From positions 235,199 to 299,198 of the forward strand of contig NZ_LGYA01000001.1 of NCBI RefSeq assembly GCF_001273755.1: a stretch of DNA of 64,000 nt, given 5' to 3'. The stretch is from Peribacillus butanolivorans. GTDB taxonomy: Bacteria > Bacillota > Bacilli > Bacillales > DSM-1321. Position 1 is the stretch's first letter, and each line of letters opens with the position of its first letter. The notes under the pieces are model-generated. The model searched no databases, had not been told where the DNA came from, and worked only from the letters and a program-made list of their open reading frames with translations. This document shows, piece after piece, positions 1 to 9,455 of this stretch. A program made the translations under genes and the position numbers.

Positions 1-220
1 AGTAAATCATTTCACGAGTAAAACACTGAAAACTTGCGAGTTAAATGTGCTCTATCATATAGAAAAACTATATATCCTACTTTTTAAGGTACGGATGTTG
101 AGTTAAAAGTATGAATTAGATTAATTGAAATCCTTACCAGCCTATAGAATGTGTCTTCTCCTAAAGAATTTCATAGTATATAGCATCCTCTCTACATCAA
201 CTGAGGAAGGGGGTTATATT

Positions 221-1582
221 TTGGAAAAGACAAAGCTTACCGGGCGGATCGTTACACCTGTTGATTCTGAATATGAGCAGGCAAGAATAAATAATAATTT
301 AAGTTTCCCAAAATTCCCAAAGATAATTGTATTTTGTCAGAATACAAAGGATGTACAAAATGCATTGAAGTGGGCGAGGGAGAATCATATACCTTTTCGG
401 GTGAGAAGCGGTCGACATAGCTATGAAAATTTTTCATTAGTAAATGGCGGTCTTATTATTGATGTCAGCGAAATGGATAGAATCAAGGTCAATCGTGAAA
501 AAATGATTGCAAAAATAGAAGCCGGAGCTAATTTAGGGAAGGTATATAATAAATTATGGGAATACGGCACGACTATCCCTGCAGGTACCGAAAGCAGTGT
601 AGGTATTGTCGGCCTTACGCTCGGCGGGGGAATTGGCATGTTAACGCGGTTGTTTGGACTTACTTGTGACAATCTTATTGAAATAGAAATGGTAAGAGCA
701 AGTGGGAGTAAAGGTGCCGAACTCATTAAAGCAAACAAGAATCATAATAGTGATTTATTTTGGGCTTGCTGCGGCGGGGGAGGAGGAACGTCCTTTACAT
801 TCAAGGTGCACCCCATTTCTAGGGTTTCAGTCTTCTCCATTACATGGGGATGGGAAGATTTCGAAGCAGTATTTAATGCATGGCAAAATTGGGCACCTCA
901 CACGGATGACCGACTAACATCAGAAATAGAGTTTAAGTCAAAGGAAGTAAATCAAATTATCGCTCAAGGTGAATTTGTAGGTACGTCTTCTAGGTTAAAG
1001 CAACTTCTTCAGCCTTTAACGACAACCGGTTCACCAACTAGTGTATTGATAAAGGAAGTTCCATATATTGAAGCTGTACGGTTCTTTGACGACCCGAGTG
1101 GAAACCAATCAGCCCATCGAAAGAGATCAGGATCTTTTCTTAATAAACCTTTTCCAAAGAAAGCGATCTTGACGATGAAACAATTTTTAGAAAAAGCACC
1201 AAATGAAAATTCAGGCATTTGGCACCAATCTCTTGGAGGAGCAGCAGGCAAGGTCGAACCAAAGAAAACGGCTTTCTATTACCGGGACGCCATTATTGCA
1301 CAAGAATACCTAGCTACTTGGAATAATCCTAAAGAAGAAAGGGAAAACATACGTTGGATCAAAGAATTAAGGAGTGCCTTATCACCGTATACGACTGGTG
1401 ACTATGTGAATTGGCCTGATAGGCAAATCAAAGATTGGCCAACAGCGTATTATGGAGAAAATTTTAAACGGCTTCGAGAAGTAAAAACTACATATGATCC
1501 ATTTAATACGTTTAAATTTCCTCAAAGCATTCCACCTTATAATAGTGGTTTTAAGAAAAACAGGGGCGCTCCCTTTTTATAA
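221..1582 (+). CDS. FAD-binding oxidoreductase, berberine bridge enzyme type (YgaK-like)
   Basis: Flavoprotein oxidoreductase of the PCMH/BBE family, about 453 residues, the usual length for bacterial members; substrate unknown. The FAD-binding domain shows the HxY motif RSGRHSY, whose His normally carries the 8-alpha covalent FAD link, and the stretch LGGGIGMLTRLFGLTCDNL. The position where bicovalent enzymes have a Cys (GTC-P-x-VG) reads GTESSVG, so only His linkage is expected. The C-terminal BBE segment ends NTFKFPQSIPP, as in relatives. I chose the TTG at 221 because AGGAAGGGGG lies 7 bases upstream; a longer in-frame extension to 125 has no ribosome site. Odd point: relatives read GGGGGNFGIVTS here, but this protein reads GGGGGTSF, so five residues of a flavin-contacting loop appear to be missing. 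It may therefore be impaired. Confidence 0.85.
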   Translation: MEKTKLTGRIVTPVDSEYEQARINNNLSFPKFPKIIVFCQNTKDVQNALKWARENHIPFRVRSGRHSYENFSLVNGGLIIDVSEMDRIKVNREKMIAKIEAGANLGKVYNKLWEYGTTIPAGTESSVGIVGLTLGGGIGMLTRLFGLTCDNLIEIEMVRASGSKGAELIKANKNHNSDLFWACCGGGGGTSFTFKVHPISRVSVFSITWGWEDFEAVFNAWQNWAPHTDDRLTSEIEFKSKEVNQIIAQGEFVGTSSRLKQLLQPLTTTGSPTSVLIKEVPYIEAVRFFDDPSGNQSAHRKRSGSFLNKPFPKKAILTMKQFLEKAPNENSGIWHQSLGGAAGKVEPKKTAFYYRDAIIAQEYLATWNNPKEERENIRWIKELRSALSPYTTGDYVNWPDRQIKDWPTAYYGENFKRLREVKTTYDPFNTFKFPQSIPPYNSGFKKNRGAPFL

Positions 1583-1604
1583 GGTTTGCTAAACTATGTG
1601 AATA

Positions 1605-1641
1605 ACTAAAAAGGCCTAATCCACTTATGGGTATAGGCCTC
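1605..1641 (-). terminator. Rho-independent terminator for the 1677-1889 gene
   Basis: Inverted repeat AGGCCTA (1612-1618) and TAGGCCT (1634-1640). Read on the minus strand the stem is followed by TTTTTAG, so it should stop transcription of the minus-strand small gene. A short A/T tract on the other side may also serve the oxidoreductase gene. Confidence 0.6.
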
Positions 1642-1676
1642 TTATCATCTAGCTTTTGTGACATTCTATTCTTAAT

Positions 1677-1889
1677 TTACTCCGTTTTTTGAGTTTGCAT
1701 TACACTGTAAACTTGACTTACATATGATTGGGCTTGTGCGATTTCCGAAGCAGCTTGTTTAATTGCTTCTTGTGCCAATGTTGGGTCCGATGAGGATTTT
1801 TCAATTGCTTGACTAAGTAAAGTTTGTGTAAGAGTAACGTTTGCTTTTGCTTGATTTAATTGATTGACATCGATTTGTTGTTGAGGCAT
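1677..1889 (-). CDS. Small helical hypothetical protein (70 aa)
   Basis: A 70-residue protein, rich in Gln, Ala and Ser, with no membrane segment or signal peptide. It reads as two amphipathic helices, roughly residues 8-33 and 40-65, and could form a helical hairpin or an oligomer. The ribosome site AAGGAGAG lies 7 to 8 bases before the ATG and a terminator hairpin follows, so it looks like a genuine single-gene unit. I do not recognise the family. Gln/Ala-rich helical proteins of this size occur among Bacillus spore-associated proteins, but nothing in the sequence proves that role. It is convergent with the oxidoreductase gene. Confidence 0.6.
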   Translation of the reverse strand: MPQQQIDVNQLNQAKANVTLTQTLLSQAIEKSSSDPTLAQEAIKQAASEIAQAQSYVSQVYSVMQTQKTE

Positions 1890-2705
1890 TTATTTTCTCT
1901 CCTTATTTCCTATTTTGAATTACTCCTTTAGGATGACCCTTCTTTTCTTTTTTATAAGGAGAAAAAAATAATAACTTAAATATGTCAGTTTTATAATAAA
2001 AGGAGAAGTCGGAGCTATTCTAGCTTACTGAGTTCAATTGATGGATACGAGAATCTCTAACGAATGATGGATGTTCCATCTTTCTTGATTTTAATCCAAC
2101 TTACAAATGAAAGTAGTGTCTGAGGAGTTAATTCTACAAAGACCAAGATACCTGGAAAGTTCCAGCCCGATTTTTGCATATGCATCCCATGATACAAAGT
2201 AGAACTTTGTTGGTTTTATTCCATAACTATCGCCAAATGAAATAACAATTCCTATTAGCCATTAGAGTGATCAATATTTTTTTAGCGAATATATATTCTC
2301 CTTTTGGGATTAACAATCCAAAGTTTTGTGTCTTGAATATAAAGCTTGTCATATATCATATTTTTACTTAATTAAAACGTGTGGATGAAAAATACTAGGT
2401 GCTAAGCAGGTATTTAGCACAGATATTGTGTGTTTTCTCTTTGAATAGCCGGCTAGGCTGGATTCAGTTTGTCCGTTTATACAATGAAGTGGGTGGTATT
2501 TAATTCACTTTTCTCCTAAGGTATGCGCCAATACTTTTTAAATTGTGAATGGTTGATCTTTCAACTAAATAAAATACACTTTACTTATTGGAATTATATG
2601 ATTAAAATCGAATAAAGTCTCTATAAAATGGAAAAATCATTCATTGCTCCATAACGCGACAAGCGAAGGAGCCTGCTTTCATATTGGAGATAAGGAGTTG
2701 GATAG
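1890..2705. other. Intergenic region with a possible decayed coding sequence
   Basis: No intact gene is seen. On the minus strand, about 2245 down to 2060, overlapping frames give protein-like text (for example ISFGDSYGIKPTKFYFVSWD, then in another frame VELTPQTLLSFVSWI), which is what a frameshifted relic would look like; no family is recognised. A short hairpin TGCTAA/TTAGCA lies near 2400-2420. The last 100 bases should hold the promoter of the LysR gene, but I cannot pick a clear one. Confidence 0.35.
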
Positions 2706-3599
2706 ATGAATATTGATCATATTGAAGCATTTTTATATGTTGTTCACTTTAACAGTTTTCATAAAGCTGCAGAGGCACTGTTCTTGTCACAACCAACGGT
2801 TACGGCAAGAATTAAAACACTCGAGAATGAACTCGATTCGGTATTATTTGAGCGGCAAGGCAGGGGGATTATATTAACTGAAAAAGGGAAAGCATTTATT
2901 CCATTTGCGGATCAGATTATTCGTACCTATCAACAGGGGAAAAAACAGTTAAAAAAAGGAAGTTATCGCGAAGAAATAACGATTGGCGCCAATATCATTA
3001 CTTCGCAATACTTTATTCCATATGCTCTTCCTTTATGGAAAAAAGAAAACCCTGATTTACGCTTTAAGTTTATTTCTGCTCCAAACGATGCATTAGTTGA
3101 TAAATTGCTTCAGAAACAGGTGGATATCGCATTTATGAAGGATGTTACGCATAGTGGTCTCCAAAATCACAAGGTCCTTGATAATTCGATTCGTTTAGTT
3201 GTGTATCCAGGCCATCATTATCAATTTCAAAAAGACCTGTCAGCGCAGCAATTGGCAACTGAGCCGCTAGTATTTTTTGAATGCGGCGCATTTGATTGGA
3301 ACCAGGTTCATAAAATCTTTGAGGTGTCACATGTAGAGCCACGTATTGAATTTCAGGTAGATCATTTGGAGGTGGCTAAATCTCTAATTCTTAGCAGGAG
3401 CTGTATTGGGTTTTTACCGTATTTATGTATTAAAAAAGAGTTAGAACAGGGAACCCTGGTTGAAGTGGATGTGTCGCATTTAATCAAGATAAAGCAGCAC
3501 ATCCATTTGACACATTTAAAATATGGGGTTGAAGCTCCTTTATTATGGAATGAAATCCTGTCTTCTGTTCAGAAATTTGAAAAATTGCTCCTTCATTGA
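2706..3599 (+). CDS. LysR-type transcriptional regulator, YtlI/AscR-like
   Basis: A 297-residue LysR-family regulator. The winged helix-turn-helix occupies residues 1-60, with recognition helix SQPTVTARIKTLE at about 28-40, and the LTEKGKAF turn follows. The remainder is the effector-binding domain. The start is fixed by AAGGAG 7 bases before the ATG. It is immediately upstream of and parallel to the sulfur-salvage genes. In B. subtilis the LysR protein YtlI activates the ytmI operon when sulfate and cysteine are scarce; the same role is inferred here from position. The effector cannot be read from sequence. It may control the 12.5-18.4 kb module as well. Confidence 0.85.
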   Translation: MNIDHIEAFLYVVHFNSFHKAAEALFLSQPTVTARIKTLENELDSVLFERQGRGIILTEKGKAFIPFADQIIRTYQQGKKQLKKGSYREEITIGANIITSQYFIPYALPLWKKENPDLRFKFISAPNDALVDKLLQKQVDIAFMKDVTHSGLQNHKVLDNSIRLVVYPGHHYQFQKDLSAQQLATEPLVFFECGAFDWNQVHKIFEVSHVEPRIEFQVDHLEVAKSLILSRSCIGFLPYLCIKKELEQGTLVEVDVSHLIKIKQHIHLTHLKYGVEAPLLWNEILSSVQKFEKLLLH

Positions 3600-3701
3600 T
3601 AGAGATTTCCTATCCATACAATAATTCTTTCTATCAGTTTAAGTATTGCCATTAGCATGTTTAAGGTGATAGGATAAATCACAATTACAAATAAACCATT
3701 A

Positions 3702-3713
3702 TTCTTATAAGAA
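3702..3713. promoter_or_regulatory. Short perfect palindrome upstream of ytmO
   Basis: TTCTTATAAGAA is a perfect 12-bp palindrome about 30 bases before the ytmO start. It could be a regulator site or part of the promoter, but its match to a LysR box (T-N11-A) is not diagnostic. Confidence 0.25.
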
Positions 3714-3742
3714 AGCTATGAATTAAACGTGGAGGAGATAGT

Positions 3743-4771
3743 ATGAGTTATAAGCTTGGCATTTTAGACCAGAGCCCGATATTTCCAGGAACTTCGGCTT
3801 TTGATGCACTACAGCAAACTATTAATCTAGCTAGACATGCTGAGGAATGGGGGTATACCCGTTTCTGGGTATCAGAGCATCATCATGCAGAACAGCTGGC
3901 TGGATCTTCCCCAGAAGTATTGATATCGTACTTGTTGGCCCAAACAAAATCGATTAAGGTGGGATCTGGAGGTGTAATGCTTCAGCACTATAGCCCATAT
4001 AAAGTGGCGGAAAACTTTCACGTGTTATCAAATCTTTCACCTGGCAGAGTAGACCTTGGTATTGGAAAAGCACCCGGTGGTCTCCCCTTATCAACGAAGG
4101 CGCTACAGTTTGGTACTGTGAATGATGGAAAAGATTTCGAAGAGCGGTTATCTTTTTTGCAAAAAATAATTGAAAATTCGGTTAATGAAACTCACCCGCT
4201 TGCAGGTATTCAAGCGACACCACTCCCTTCGAAAAAACCAAAAATGTTTCTGCTTGGTGCGAGTGCTGACAGTGCCAGGCTAGCAGCTGATCTTGGTATA
4301 GCTTATGTATTTGCTCGATTTATCAATAGTAATGAGACTGTACTCGAAGATGCTGCACGCATTTACCAAAGTATCTATCCAACTGGGAGCTTTAAGGTAT
4401 CAGTTTCAGTGATTGCTGCTCCTTCACAACAAGAAGCAGAACAGTTAACAGGTGATCAAAAGATTGTGAAAGTTCATCTCCAAAGTGGTCGTTCTGTTAC
4501 GGTCCAAACACTTGTGCAAGCAGAGTTATTTGGGAAGCAGTCTGGGGAGTCTTACGAAATAGAAGAACAGGATTCCAATATTATTGCTGGAACTCCCTCT
4601 TACGTGAAAGGGATATTAACAAATTTTCATGAAAACTATGGGGTAGATGAGTTTATCTTACATACGCCGATTTTAAAAGAAGCAGAACGATTCAGGTCTT
4701 TTCAGCTGTTAAGTCCACTTTTACCTGAAGAGGATCACTTTACGAGCCAAAAGAAAGCCTTCATTAATTAA
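3743..4771 (+). CDS. ytmO: Flavin-dependent monooxygenase, luciferase-like, YtmO family
   Basis: A 342-residue member of the bacterial luciferase-like (LLM) superfamily; these use reduced FMN supplied by a reductase and O2. Diagnostic stretches are KLGILDQSP, WGYTRFWVSEHHH, AGSSPEVLIS, GGVMLQHYSPYKVAE and PGRVDLGIGKAPGG, which match B. subtilis YtmO closely. It is the first gene of the run behind the LysR regulator and is followed after 78 bases by ytnJ, the other monooxygenase of the same operon in B. subtilis. AGGAG precedes the ATG. In that organism the operon serves the use of S-modified cysteines; the exact substrate of YtmO is uncertain. A close paralogue lies at 12496. Confidence 0.9.
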   Translation: MSYKLGILDQSPIFPGTSAFDALQQTINLARHAEEWGYTRFWVSEHHHAEQLAGSSPEVLISYLLAQTKSIKVGSGGVMLQHYSPYKVAENFHVLSNLSPGRVDLGIGKAPGGLPLSTKALQFGTVNDGKDFEERLSFLQKIIENSVNETHPLAGIQATPLPSKKPKMFLLGASADSARLAADLGIAYVFARFINSNETVLEDAARIYQSIYPTGSFKVSVSVIAAPSQQEAEQLTGDQKIVKVHLQSGRSVTVQTLVQAELFGKQSGESYEIEEQDSNIIAGTPSYVKGILTNFHENYGVDEFILHTPILKEAERFRSFQLLSPLLPEEDHFTSQKKAFIN

Positions 4772-4849
4772 AGATGTTCAGTAGATGGCTGGCTGCAAAG
4801 TTAAAAATGGATTCACGTGTTTTCTATGAAAATTAAAGGAGGAGTATCA

Positions 4850-6184
4850 ATGTCCAAGCAAAGAAAGTTGAAATTGGGAGCACTTATACATGGAGTTGGA
4901 GGGAGTATATCTGGTTGGAGGCATCCTGACATTCAAGCAGATGCCAGTGTTAGTCTTGAATTTTATAAGGAGCAGGCTCAGAAGGCCGAAGAGGGAAAGT
5001 TCGATTTACTTTTCATTGCTGACGGTTTGTTTATCAATGAAAAGTCAATTCCGCATTTTTTAAATCGATTTGAACCACTGACCATTTTATCCGCACTCGC
5101 TGCTTTTACATCAAGAATAGGGCTTGTCGGAACTGTTTCCACCTCATACAGTGAGCCATTTACTGTAGCCCGGCAATTTGCTTCACTTGATCACATTAGT
5201 CAAGGTCGTGGCGGATGGAACCTTGTTACTACACCTCTTGAGAGTACGGCTTTGAACTATAACAAAACGATTGAAGAACACCCTGATCATGCCAAACGCT
5301 ATCGGATAGCATCAGAATATTTACAAGTTACCAAAGGGCTTTGGGATTCCTGGGAGGATGACGCGTTTACTCGGGATAAAGAGTACGGTGAGTTTTTTGA
5401 ACCTTCTAAATTGCATCAATTAAATCATAAAGGAGAATTTTTCTCAGTGCAGGGACCACTTAACATTGCTAGATCTAAACAAGGGCGGCCTGTCATTTTC
5501 CAAGCAGGTTCATCAGAAGCAGGCAAGAGTCTTGCGGCTAAAGAAGCGGATGCAATCTTTACGGGTCAACCAACATTGGAAGAAGCGCAGAACTTTTATC
5601 AAGATGTAAAAAACAGAGCTATTGCATTTGGGAGAAATCCTGATGAACTTGTAATTCTGCCAGGAATCGCTCCAATCATTGGTGCAACTGTGGAAGAAGC
5701 AGAGAACAAATATCAAGAACTCGCTAACCTAGTTTCTATAGATAAGGCGCTTGACTATTTGGGACGATACTTTGATCATCATGATTTTTCTCAATATGAA
5801 CTGGATGCGCCTTTCCCAGATCTCGGACACATCGGAAAAAACAGTTTCCGAAGTACGACTGACCGAATTAAACAGGAAGCCAAGGAGAAACAGTTAACGC
5901 TCCGTCAAGTAGCACTTAAGGAGACTACACCTCGGACTTCTTTTATTGGAACTCCAGAGAAAATAGCGGATTTGATCCAGCAATGGTTCGAAGAGGAGGG
6001 TGCGGACGGGTTTATTTTTACTTCAAGTGTTCCAAATGCTTTGCGCGACTTTGTAGACTATGTGGTGCCTATCCTTCAAAAAAGGGGGATATATCGTACT
6101 GAATATGAAGCAGAAACATTAAGAGGCAACTTGGGACTTCCATTCCCGGAAAATCGTTATGCCAAAGAAAGCATTAATCAATAA
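4850..6184 (+). CDS. ytnJ: Flavin-dependent monooxygenase YtnJ/CmoJ (NtaA/SnaA/DszA family)
   Basis: About 444 residues; an FMNH2-dependent two-component monooxygenase of the NtaA/SnaA/DszA group within the LLM superfamily. Stretches such as [45 protein letters not shown] and [11 protein letters not shown] follow B. subtilis YtnJ almost word for word. YtnJ (CmoJ) is known to cleave N-acetylated S-alkyl cysteines oxidatively, releasing N-acetylcysteine. I took the ATG at 4850, with AGGAGG 9 bases upstream, rather than the earlier ATG at 4817, which has no such site. It sits between ytmO and ytnI. Together with the acetyltransferases and deacylase downstream it forms the core of cysteine S-conjugate salvage. 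Confidence 0.9.
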   Translation: MSKQRKLKLGALIHGVGGSISGWRHPDIQADASVSLEFYKEQAQKAEEGKFDLLFIADGLFINEKSIPHFLNRFEPLTILSALAAFTSRIGLVGTVSTSYSEPFTVARQFASLDHISQGRGGWNLVTTPLESTALNYNKTIEEHPDHAKRYRIASEYLQVTKGLWDSWEDDAFTRDKEYGEFFEPSKLHQLNHKGEFFSVQGPLNIARSKQGRPVIFQAGSSEAGKSLAAKEADAIFTGQPTLEEAQNFYQDVKNRAIAFGRNPDELVILPGIAPIIGATVEEAENKYQELANLVSIDKALDYLGRYFDHHDFSQYELDAPFPDLGHIGKNSFRSTTDRIKQEAKEKQLTLRQVALKETTPRTSFIGTPEKIADLIQQWFEEEGADGFIFTSSVPNALRDFVDYVVPILQKRGIYRTEYEAETLRGNLGLPFPENRYAKESINQ

Positions 6185-6223
6185 TTGAAGAATCATTTAA
6201 AAAATTTGAAGGAGGAATACGAA

Positions 6224-6484
6224 ATGGGAGATGCGTTATCTGTCGTCGTTTGGTCCAAACAAGGATGTCACTATTGTGAAGAGGTTAAACAATACTTGAA
6301 AGAAAAGGACATTGCTTATCAAACAGTGGATGTTACCAATCATGATGAACGGCGAGATATTTTAGAAATCAAATATGGTGTCCGACATGTGCCTATAATT
6401 GAAATTGGGCGAGGTAACGTATATGAGAGTGTTACAGAAGTTGGAATTCCACATCTTGAAGAAGTACTTGAACGTGTACAATAA
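6224..6484 (+). CDS. ytnI: Glutaredoxin-like protein, YtnI family
   Basis: An 86-residue thioredoxin-fold protein with active site C15-H-Y-C18 and the expected cis-proline loop HVP (Pro57). It has glutaredoxin length and begins with a short beta strand (SVVVW). AAGGAGGA lies just before the ATG at 6224, so I start there rather than 13 codons earlier. YtnI accompanies YtmO and YtnJ in B. subtilis. Its likely task is thiol-disulfide exchange in the oxidative sulfur pathway, such as reducing disulfides formed by the released cysteine derivative or supporting a monooxygenase; this is inference. It is cytosolic. Confidence 0.8.
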   Translation: MGDALSVVVWSKQGCHYCEEVKQYLKEKDIAYQTVDVTNHDERRDILEIKYGVRHVPIIEIGRGNVYESVTEVGIPHLEEVLERVQ

Positions 6485-6605
6485 CAAAAAATCACGCGTT
6501 TAAATCTGGGTCTATAAGCATGACTGATTGATTTAAAGAAAGATTGCAGATATAAATCCGATTATTCTGGTACATATAATATGTTATAGAAGTGGGGAGT
6601 TAATC

Positions 6606-7139
6606 ATGACACAGCTAATCCGTCTTGCCACTGTAAAAGATGCTCCCGAAGTGCTAAACGTTACACTTCGGGCTTATGAACCAATTAGAGAATTGAATAT
6701 TAACTTTCTGGCTGCGACAGCTGATTTGCAGCTAGTGACGAATAATATTAGGCGGAATCTCACTTATGTTTTAGAACAGGAGGGCCAAATTGTTTCTACT
6801 GTGACAGTTCGTCATCCATGGAATGACCCTGATCAGTTCAGTCCATACCCATTCATTTGGTGGTTTGCAGTCGACCCCCTTTACAAACAAAAAGGTTTTG
6901 GCTCGACTTTGTTAACCTGGGTGGAAGAAAACGCACTTCGGAAACAGGTGAAAGCGCCGGCTGTCTATTTGGCGACAGCTGATCGTCATCCTTGGCTTGT
7001 TTCCATTTATGAAAGAAGAGGCTATGAGATTTTTGCTGAACGAGATCACGATGGAGAAAAAATTGTGTATCTTCGTAAAATTCTCGATGAAACGTTGTAT
7101 CGCATTATTGAAAATAAAGAACCAATTGTTAGTAATTAA
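6606..7139 (+). CDS. ytmI: GNAT N-acetyltransferase, YtmI/SnaA-like
   Basis: A 177-residue Gcn5-related acetyltransferase. The acetyl-CoA pyrophosphate loop is seen as QKGFGS (95-100), after the beta strand FIWWFAVDP. The length equals B. subtilis YtmI (178). YtmI (SnaA) acetylates the amino group of S-(2-succino)cysteine and related S-modified cysteines, which readies them for the monooxygenases. GGGGAG precedes the ATG. The 121-base gap before this gene holds an inverted repeat (TTTAAATC at 6499-6506, GATTTAAA at 6530-6537) that could form an RNA hairpin within the operon transcript. The importer genes follow at once. Confidence 0.85.
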   Translation: MTQLIRLATVKDAPEVLNVTLRAYEPIRELNINFLAATADLQLVTNNIRRNLTYVLEQEGQIVSTVTVRHPWNDPDQFSPYPFIWWFAVDPLYKQKGFGSTLLTWVEENALRKQVKAPAVYLATADRHPWLVSIYERRGYEIFAERDHDGEKIVYLRKILDETLYRIIENKEPIVSN

Positions 7140-7159
7140 AAACGTCGGGGGAATTTGAG

Positions 7160-7984
7160 ATGAAAAAAACATTATTAATTGTTATGGCACTGCTACTTAC
7201 TTTTTTGGGAGCTTGCTCTTCGAAAGAAACAACGAGTACAGCAAAATCAAGTTCTGGAGGTTCAAAAGATAAAAAAGTTCAGAAAATCATTGTCGGAACA
7301 GGAACGCAATTCCCTAATATTTGCTTTTTAGATAAAAATGGTAAGTTGACAGGGTATGATGTCGAGTTGGTACGTCAAATCGATGAAAAGCTACCTGAAT
7401 ATGAATTTGAATTTAAAACGATGGAATTTTCGAATCTATTATTAAGTTTAGAAACGAACAAAATCGATTTTGTTGCTCACCAAATGGAGGTGAATGATGA
7501 ACGAAAAGAAAAATTTCTATTTAATAAAGAACCATATAATGTCTTTCCCCTTCAAGTTACAGTTCATCAGGACAACAATGATATTCATTCGATTAAAGAT
7601 CTAAAAGGAAAAAAAGCGATAGTGAGTGCAACGAGCAATTCTGCTGTTTTTCTTGAAAAGTATAATAAAGAAAATAATGCCGGTATTGAAATTGTCTATT
7701 CTGGCCAAGGCGTAGATGATACGAAAAATCAAATCAAAACTGGTCGGGCGGATGCTACCATTACTACACCATTTGCAGTCGACTTCTTAAATAAACAAGC
7801 AGATGCACAGCAAAAGGTTGTGGGTGAGCCACTTCTTAATTCAAAAGTATACTTTTTACTAAGAAAAGACGAAACGCCTTTACAGAAGAGAATTGATGAA
7901 GCACTTGTGGAGCTGAAAAAAGATGGGGTAGTTAGCGAACTAAGTAAAAAGTGGCTGGGCGCAGACTATTCAGTAGGATTTTAA
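7160..7984 (+). CDS. Amino acid ABC transporter substrate-binding lipoprotein, TcyJ/TcyK-like
   Basis: A 274-residue type-3 periplasmic-binding-fold lipoprotein. The signal peptide ends in the lipobox LGAC with Cys19 as lipid anchor, followed by a Ser/Lys-rich linker. The binding domain begins IIVGTGTQFPNICFLDKNGKLTGYDVELVRQI, the family's ligand-facing start. It feeds TcyLMN encoded next. In B. subtilis TcyJKLMN imports cystine, cystathionine and S-methylcysteine and uses two binding proteins, TcyJ and TcyK; only one is present here. GGGGGAA lies before the ATG. Confidence 0.88.
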   Translation: MKKTLLIVMALLLTFLGACSSKETTSTAKSSSGGSKDKKVQKIIVGTGTQFPNICFLDKNGKLTGYDVELVRQIDEKLPEYEFEFKTMEFSNLLLSLETNKIDFVAHQMEVNDERKEKFLFNKEPYNVFPLQVTVHQDNNDIHSIKDLKGKKAIVSATSNSAVFLEKYNKENNAGIEIVYSGQGVDDTKNQIKTGRADATITTPFAVDFLNKQADAQQKVVGEPLLNSKVYFLLRKDETPLQKRIDEALVELKKDGVVSELSKKWLGADYSVGF

Positions 7985-8016
7985 TTAGATAGCAGTAAGC
8001 GCGGAGGTGCTAAAGC

Positions 8017-8724
8017 ATGGGGAAAGCATTTGATCCTTCATTAATTGTCGATTTCATTCCGACGTTAATATATTACCTTGGAGTAACATTGCAAATTCTG
8101 GCAGCATCCGTTTTATTAGGAATGGTCATCGGGATAGCGGCAGCCATACTGAGATTATTTCGTATCCCTGTTTTGAATCAATTTGTCATTTTGTATATTT
8201 CATTCATTCGGGGAACTCCTATTTTAATACAATTATTTCTAGTTTTTTATGGACTGCCTGCAATCCTTTTATTCATTAATATTGATATTTCAAGAATGGA
8301 TGCTCTGTATTTTGTCATTATTACTTATGCATTAAGTAATGGGGCGCATTTCGCAGAAATATTCCGAGGAGCGATTAAGGCTGTCGATTATGGGCAAACG
8401 GAAGCAGCCTATTCTGTTGGCATGAATAATAGTCAAAGTTTCTTTCGAATTGTGCTTCCTCAGGCAATACGGATTGCTTTTCCGAATATCGCAAACTCTA
8501 TTATCGGATCCTTGAAGGATACCTCACTTGCCTTTACCATCGGCGTAATGGATATGATGGGTAGGGGAGAGACATTAATTGCTGCAACTGCACATGCTCT
8601 CGAAGTCTATCTCTCATTAGCTGTTATCTATTATGCAGTCGTGCTATTGTTTGAGAAAATATTCAGACTTTATGAAAATCGCATTAATCGGCATCAAACT
8701 GTTGATGTGTCTGTTACTGGATAA
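8017..8724 (+). CDS. tcyL: ABC transporter permease TcyL-like
   Basis: A 235-residue polar amino acid-type permease with about five membrane helices, starting LIYYLGVTLQILAASVLLGMV. The conserved RGTP (loop near residue 65) and the EAA motif ([10 protein letters not shown], then [11 protein letters not shown]) that docks onto the ATPase are both present. It pairs with the next permease to form the membrane channel of the Tcy importer. GGAGGTG precedes the ATG. Its length and order fit B. subtilis TcyL (239 residues). Confidence 0.88.
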   Translation: MGKAFDPSLIVDFIPTLIYYLGVTLQILAASVLLGMVIGIAAAILRLFRIPVLNQFVILYISFIRGTPILIQLFLVFYGLPAILLFINIDISRMDALYFVIITYALSNGAHFAEIFRGAIKAVDYGQTEAAYSVGMNNSQSFFRIVLPQAIRIAFPNIANSIIGSLKDTSLAFTIGVMDMMGRGETLIAATAHALEVYLSLAVIYYAVVLLFEKIFRLYENRINRHQTVDVSVTG

Positions 8725-8744
8725 CAAAGGGAGGAGAGAAGGAC

Positions 8745-9455
8745 TTGACGATTGATATTCTATTTATTTGGACTGCTTTTAAGGAGATTATTAAAGCACT
8801 TCCGATCACACTTATCTTAACGATTCTTCCTCTTCTTGCAGGTTTTATTATCGGTCTCGCTGTTGCCTTGATTAGGATATATAAAGTGAAATTTCTATGT
8901 AGAGTTGCAAATGTATATGTTTCCTTCTTTAGAGGAACACCGATTATTATGCACATAATGCTCATTTATTTCGGTTTTCCATTATTAATCGATCAAATTT
9001 CTAAAAAATTTGACTTGGGTATTCAATCTAATTCCATTCCGATCATTTTATTTGTCTTAACCGCCTTATCGTTGAGTGCGGGTGCCTATTTATCAGAAAT
9101 ATTCAGATCGGGAATTATCAGTGTCTCCAATGGCCAAATGGAGGCAGCCTATTCCGTAGGTATGAATTCGTTTCAAGCCATGACGCGAATTGTTTTGCCA
9201 CAGGCCATTGCTCAGTCCATCCCGAATTTCACGAATATTTTCATTGGATTCTTGCATACGTCATCCATTGCTTTCATTGTATCGCAAAAAGAAATGACAG
9301 GAGCAGCCAATATAGTTGCATCCACCAATTTGAAATTTTTGGAGTCTTTTATCGCTGCTGGTTTAATTTATTGGGGCCTCACAATCATTGCAGAGGGGCT
9401 TTCGTTTTTAATTGAGAAAAAGGCCACTGCCTATAATCGAGGAGGAGTACAATGA
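8745..9455 (+). CDS. tcyM: ABC transporter permease TcyM-like
   Basis: A 236-residue partner permease to TcyL, also with RGTP ([11 protein letters not shown]) and an EAA loop ([23 protein letters not shown]). It starts with TTG at 8745; GGGAGGAGAG sits upstream, with no better ATG nearby. The last codons overlap the ATPase gene by 4 bases (ATGA), so the two products are likely translationally coupled. It acts in the cytoplasmic membrane as half of the TcyLM channel. Confidence 0.88.
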   Translation: MTIDILFIWTAFKEIIKALPITLILTILPLLAGFIIGLAVALIRIYKVKFLCRVANVYVSFFRGTPIIMHIMLIYFGFPLLIDQISKKFDLGIQSNSIPIILFVLTALSLSAGAYLSEIFRSGIISVSNGQMEAAYSVGMNSFQAMTRIVLPQAIAQSIPNFTNIFIGFLHTSSIAFIVSQKEMTGAANIVASTNLKFLESFIAAGLIYWGLTIIAEGLSFLIEKKATAYNRGGVQ

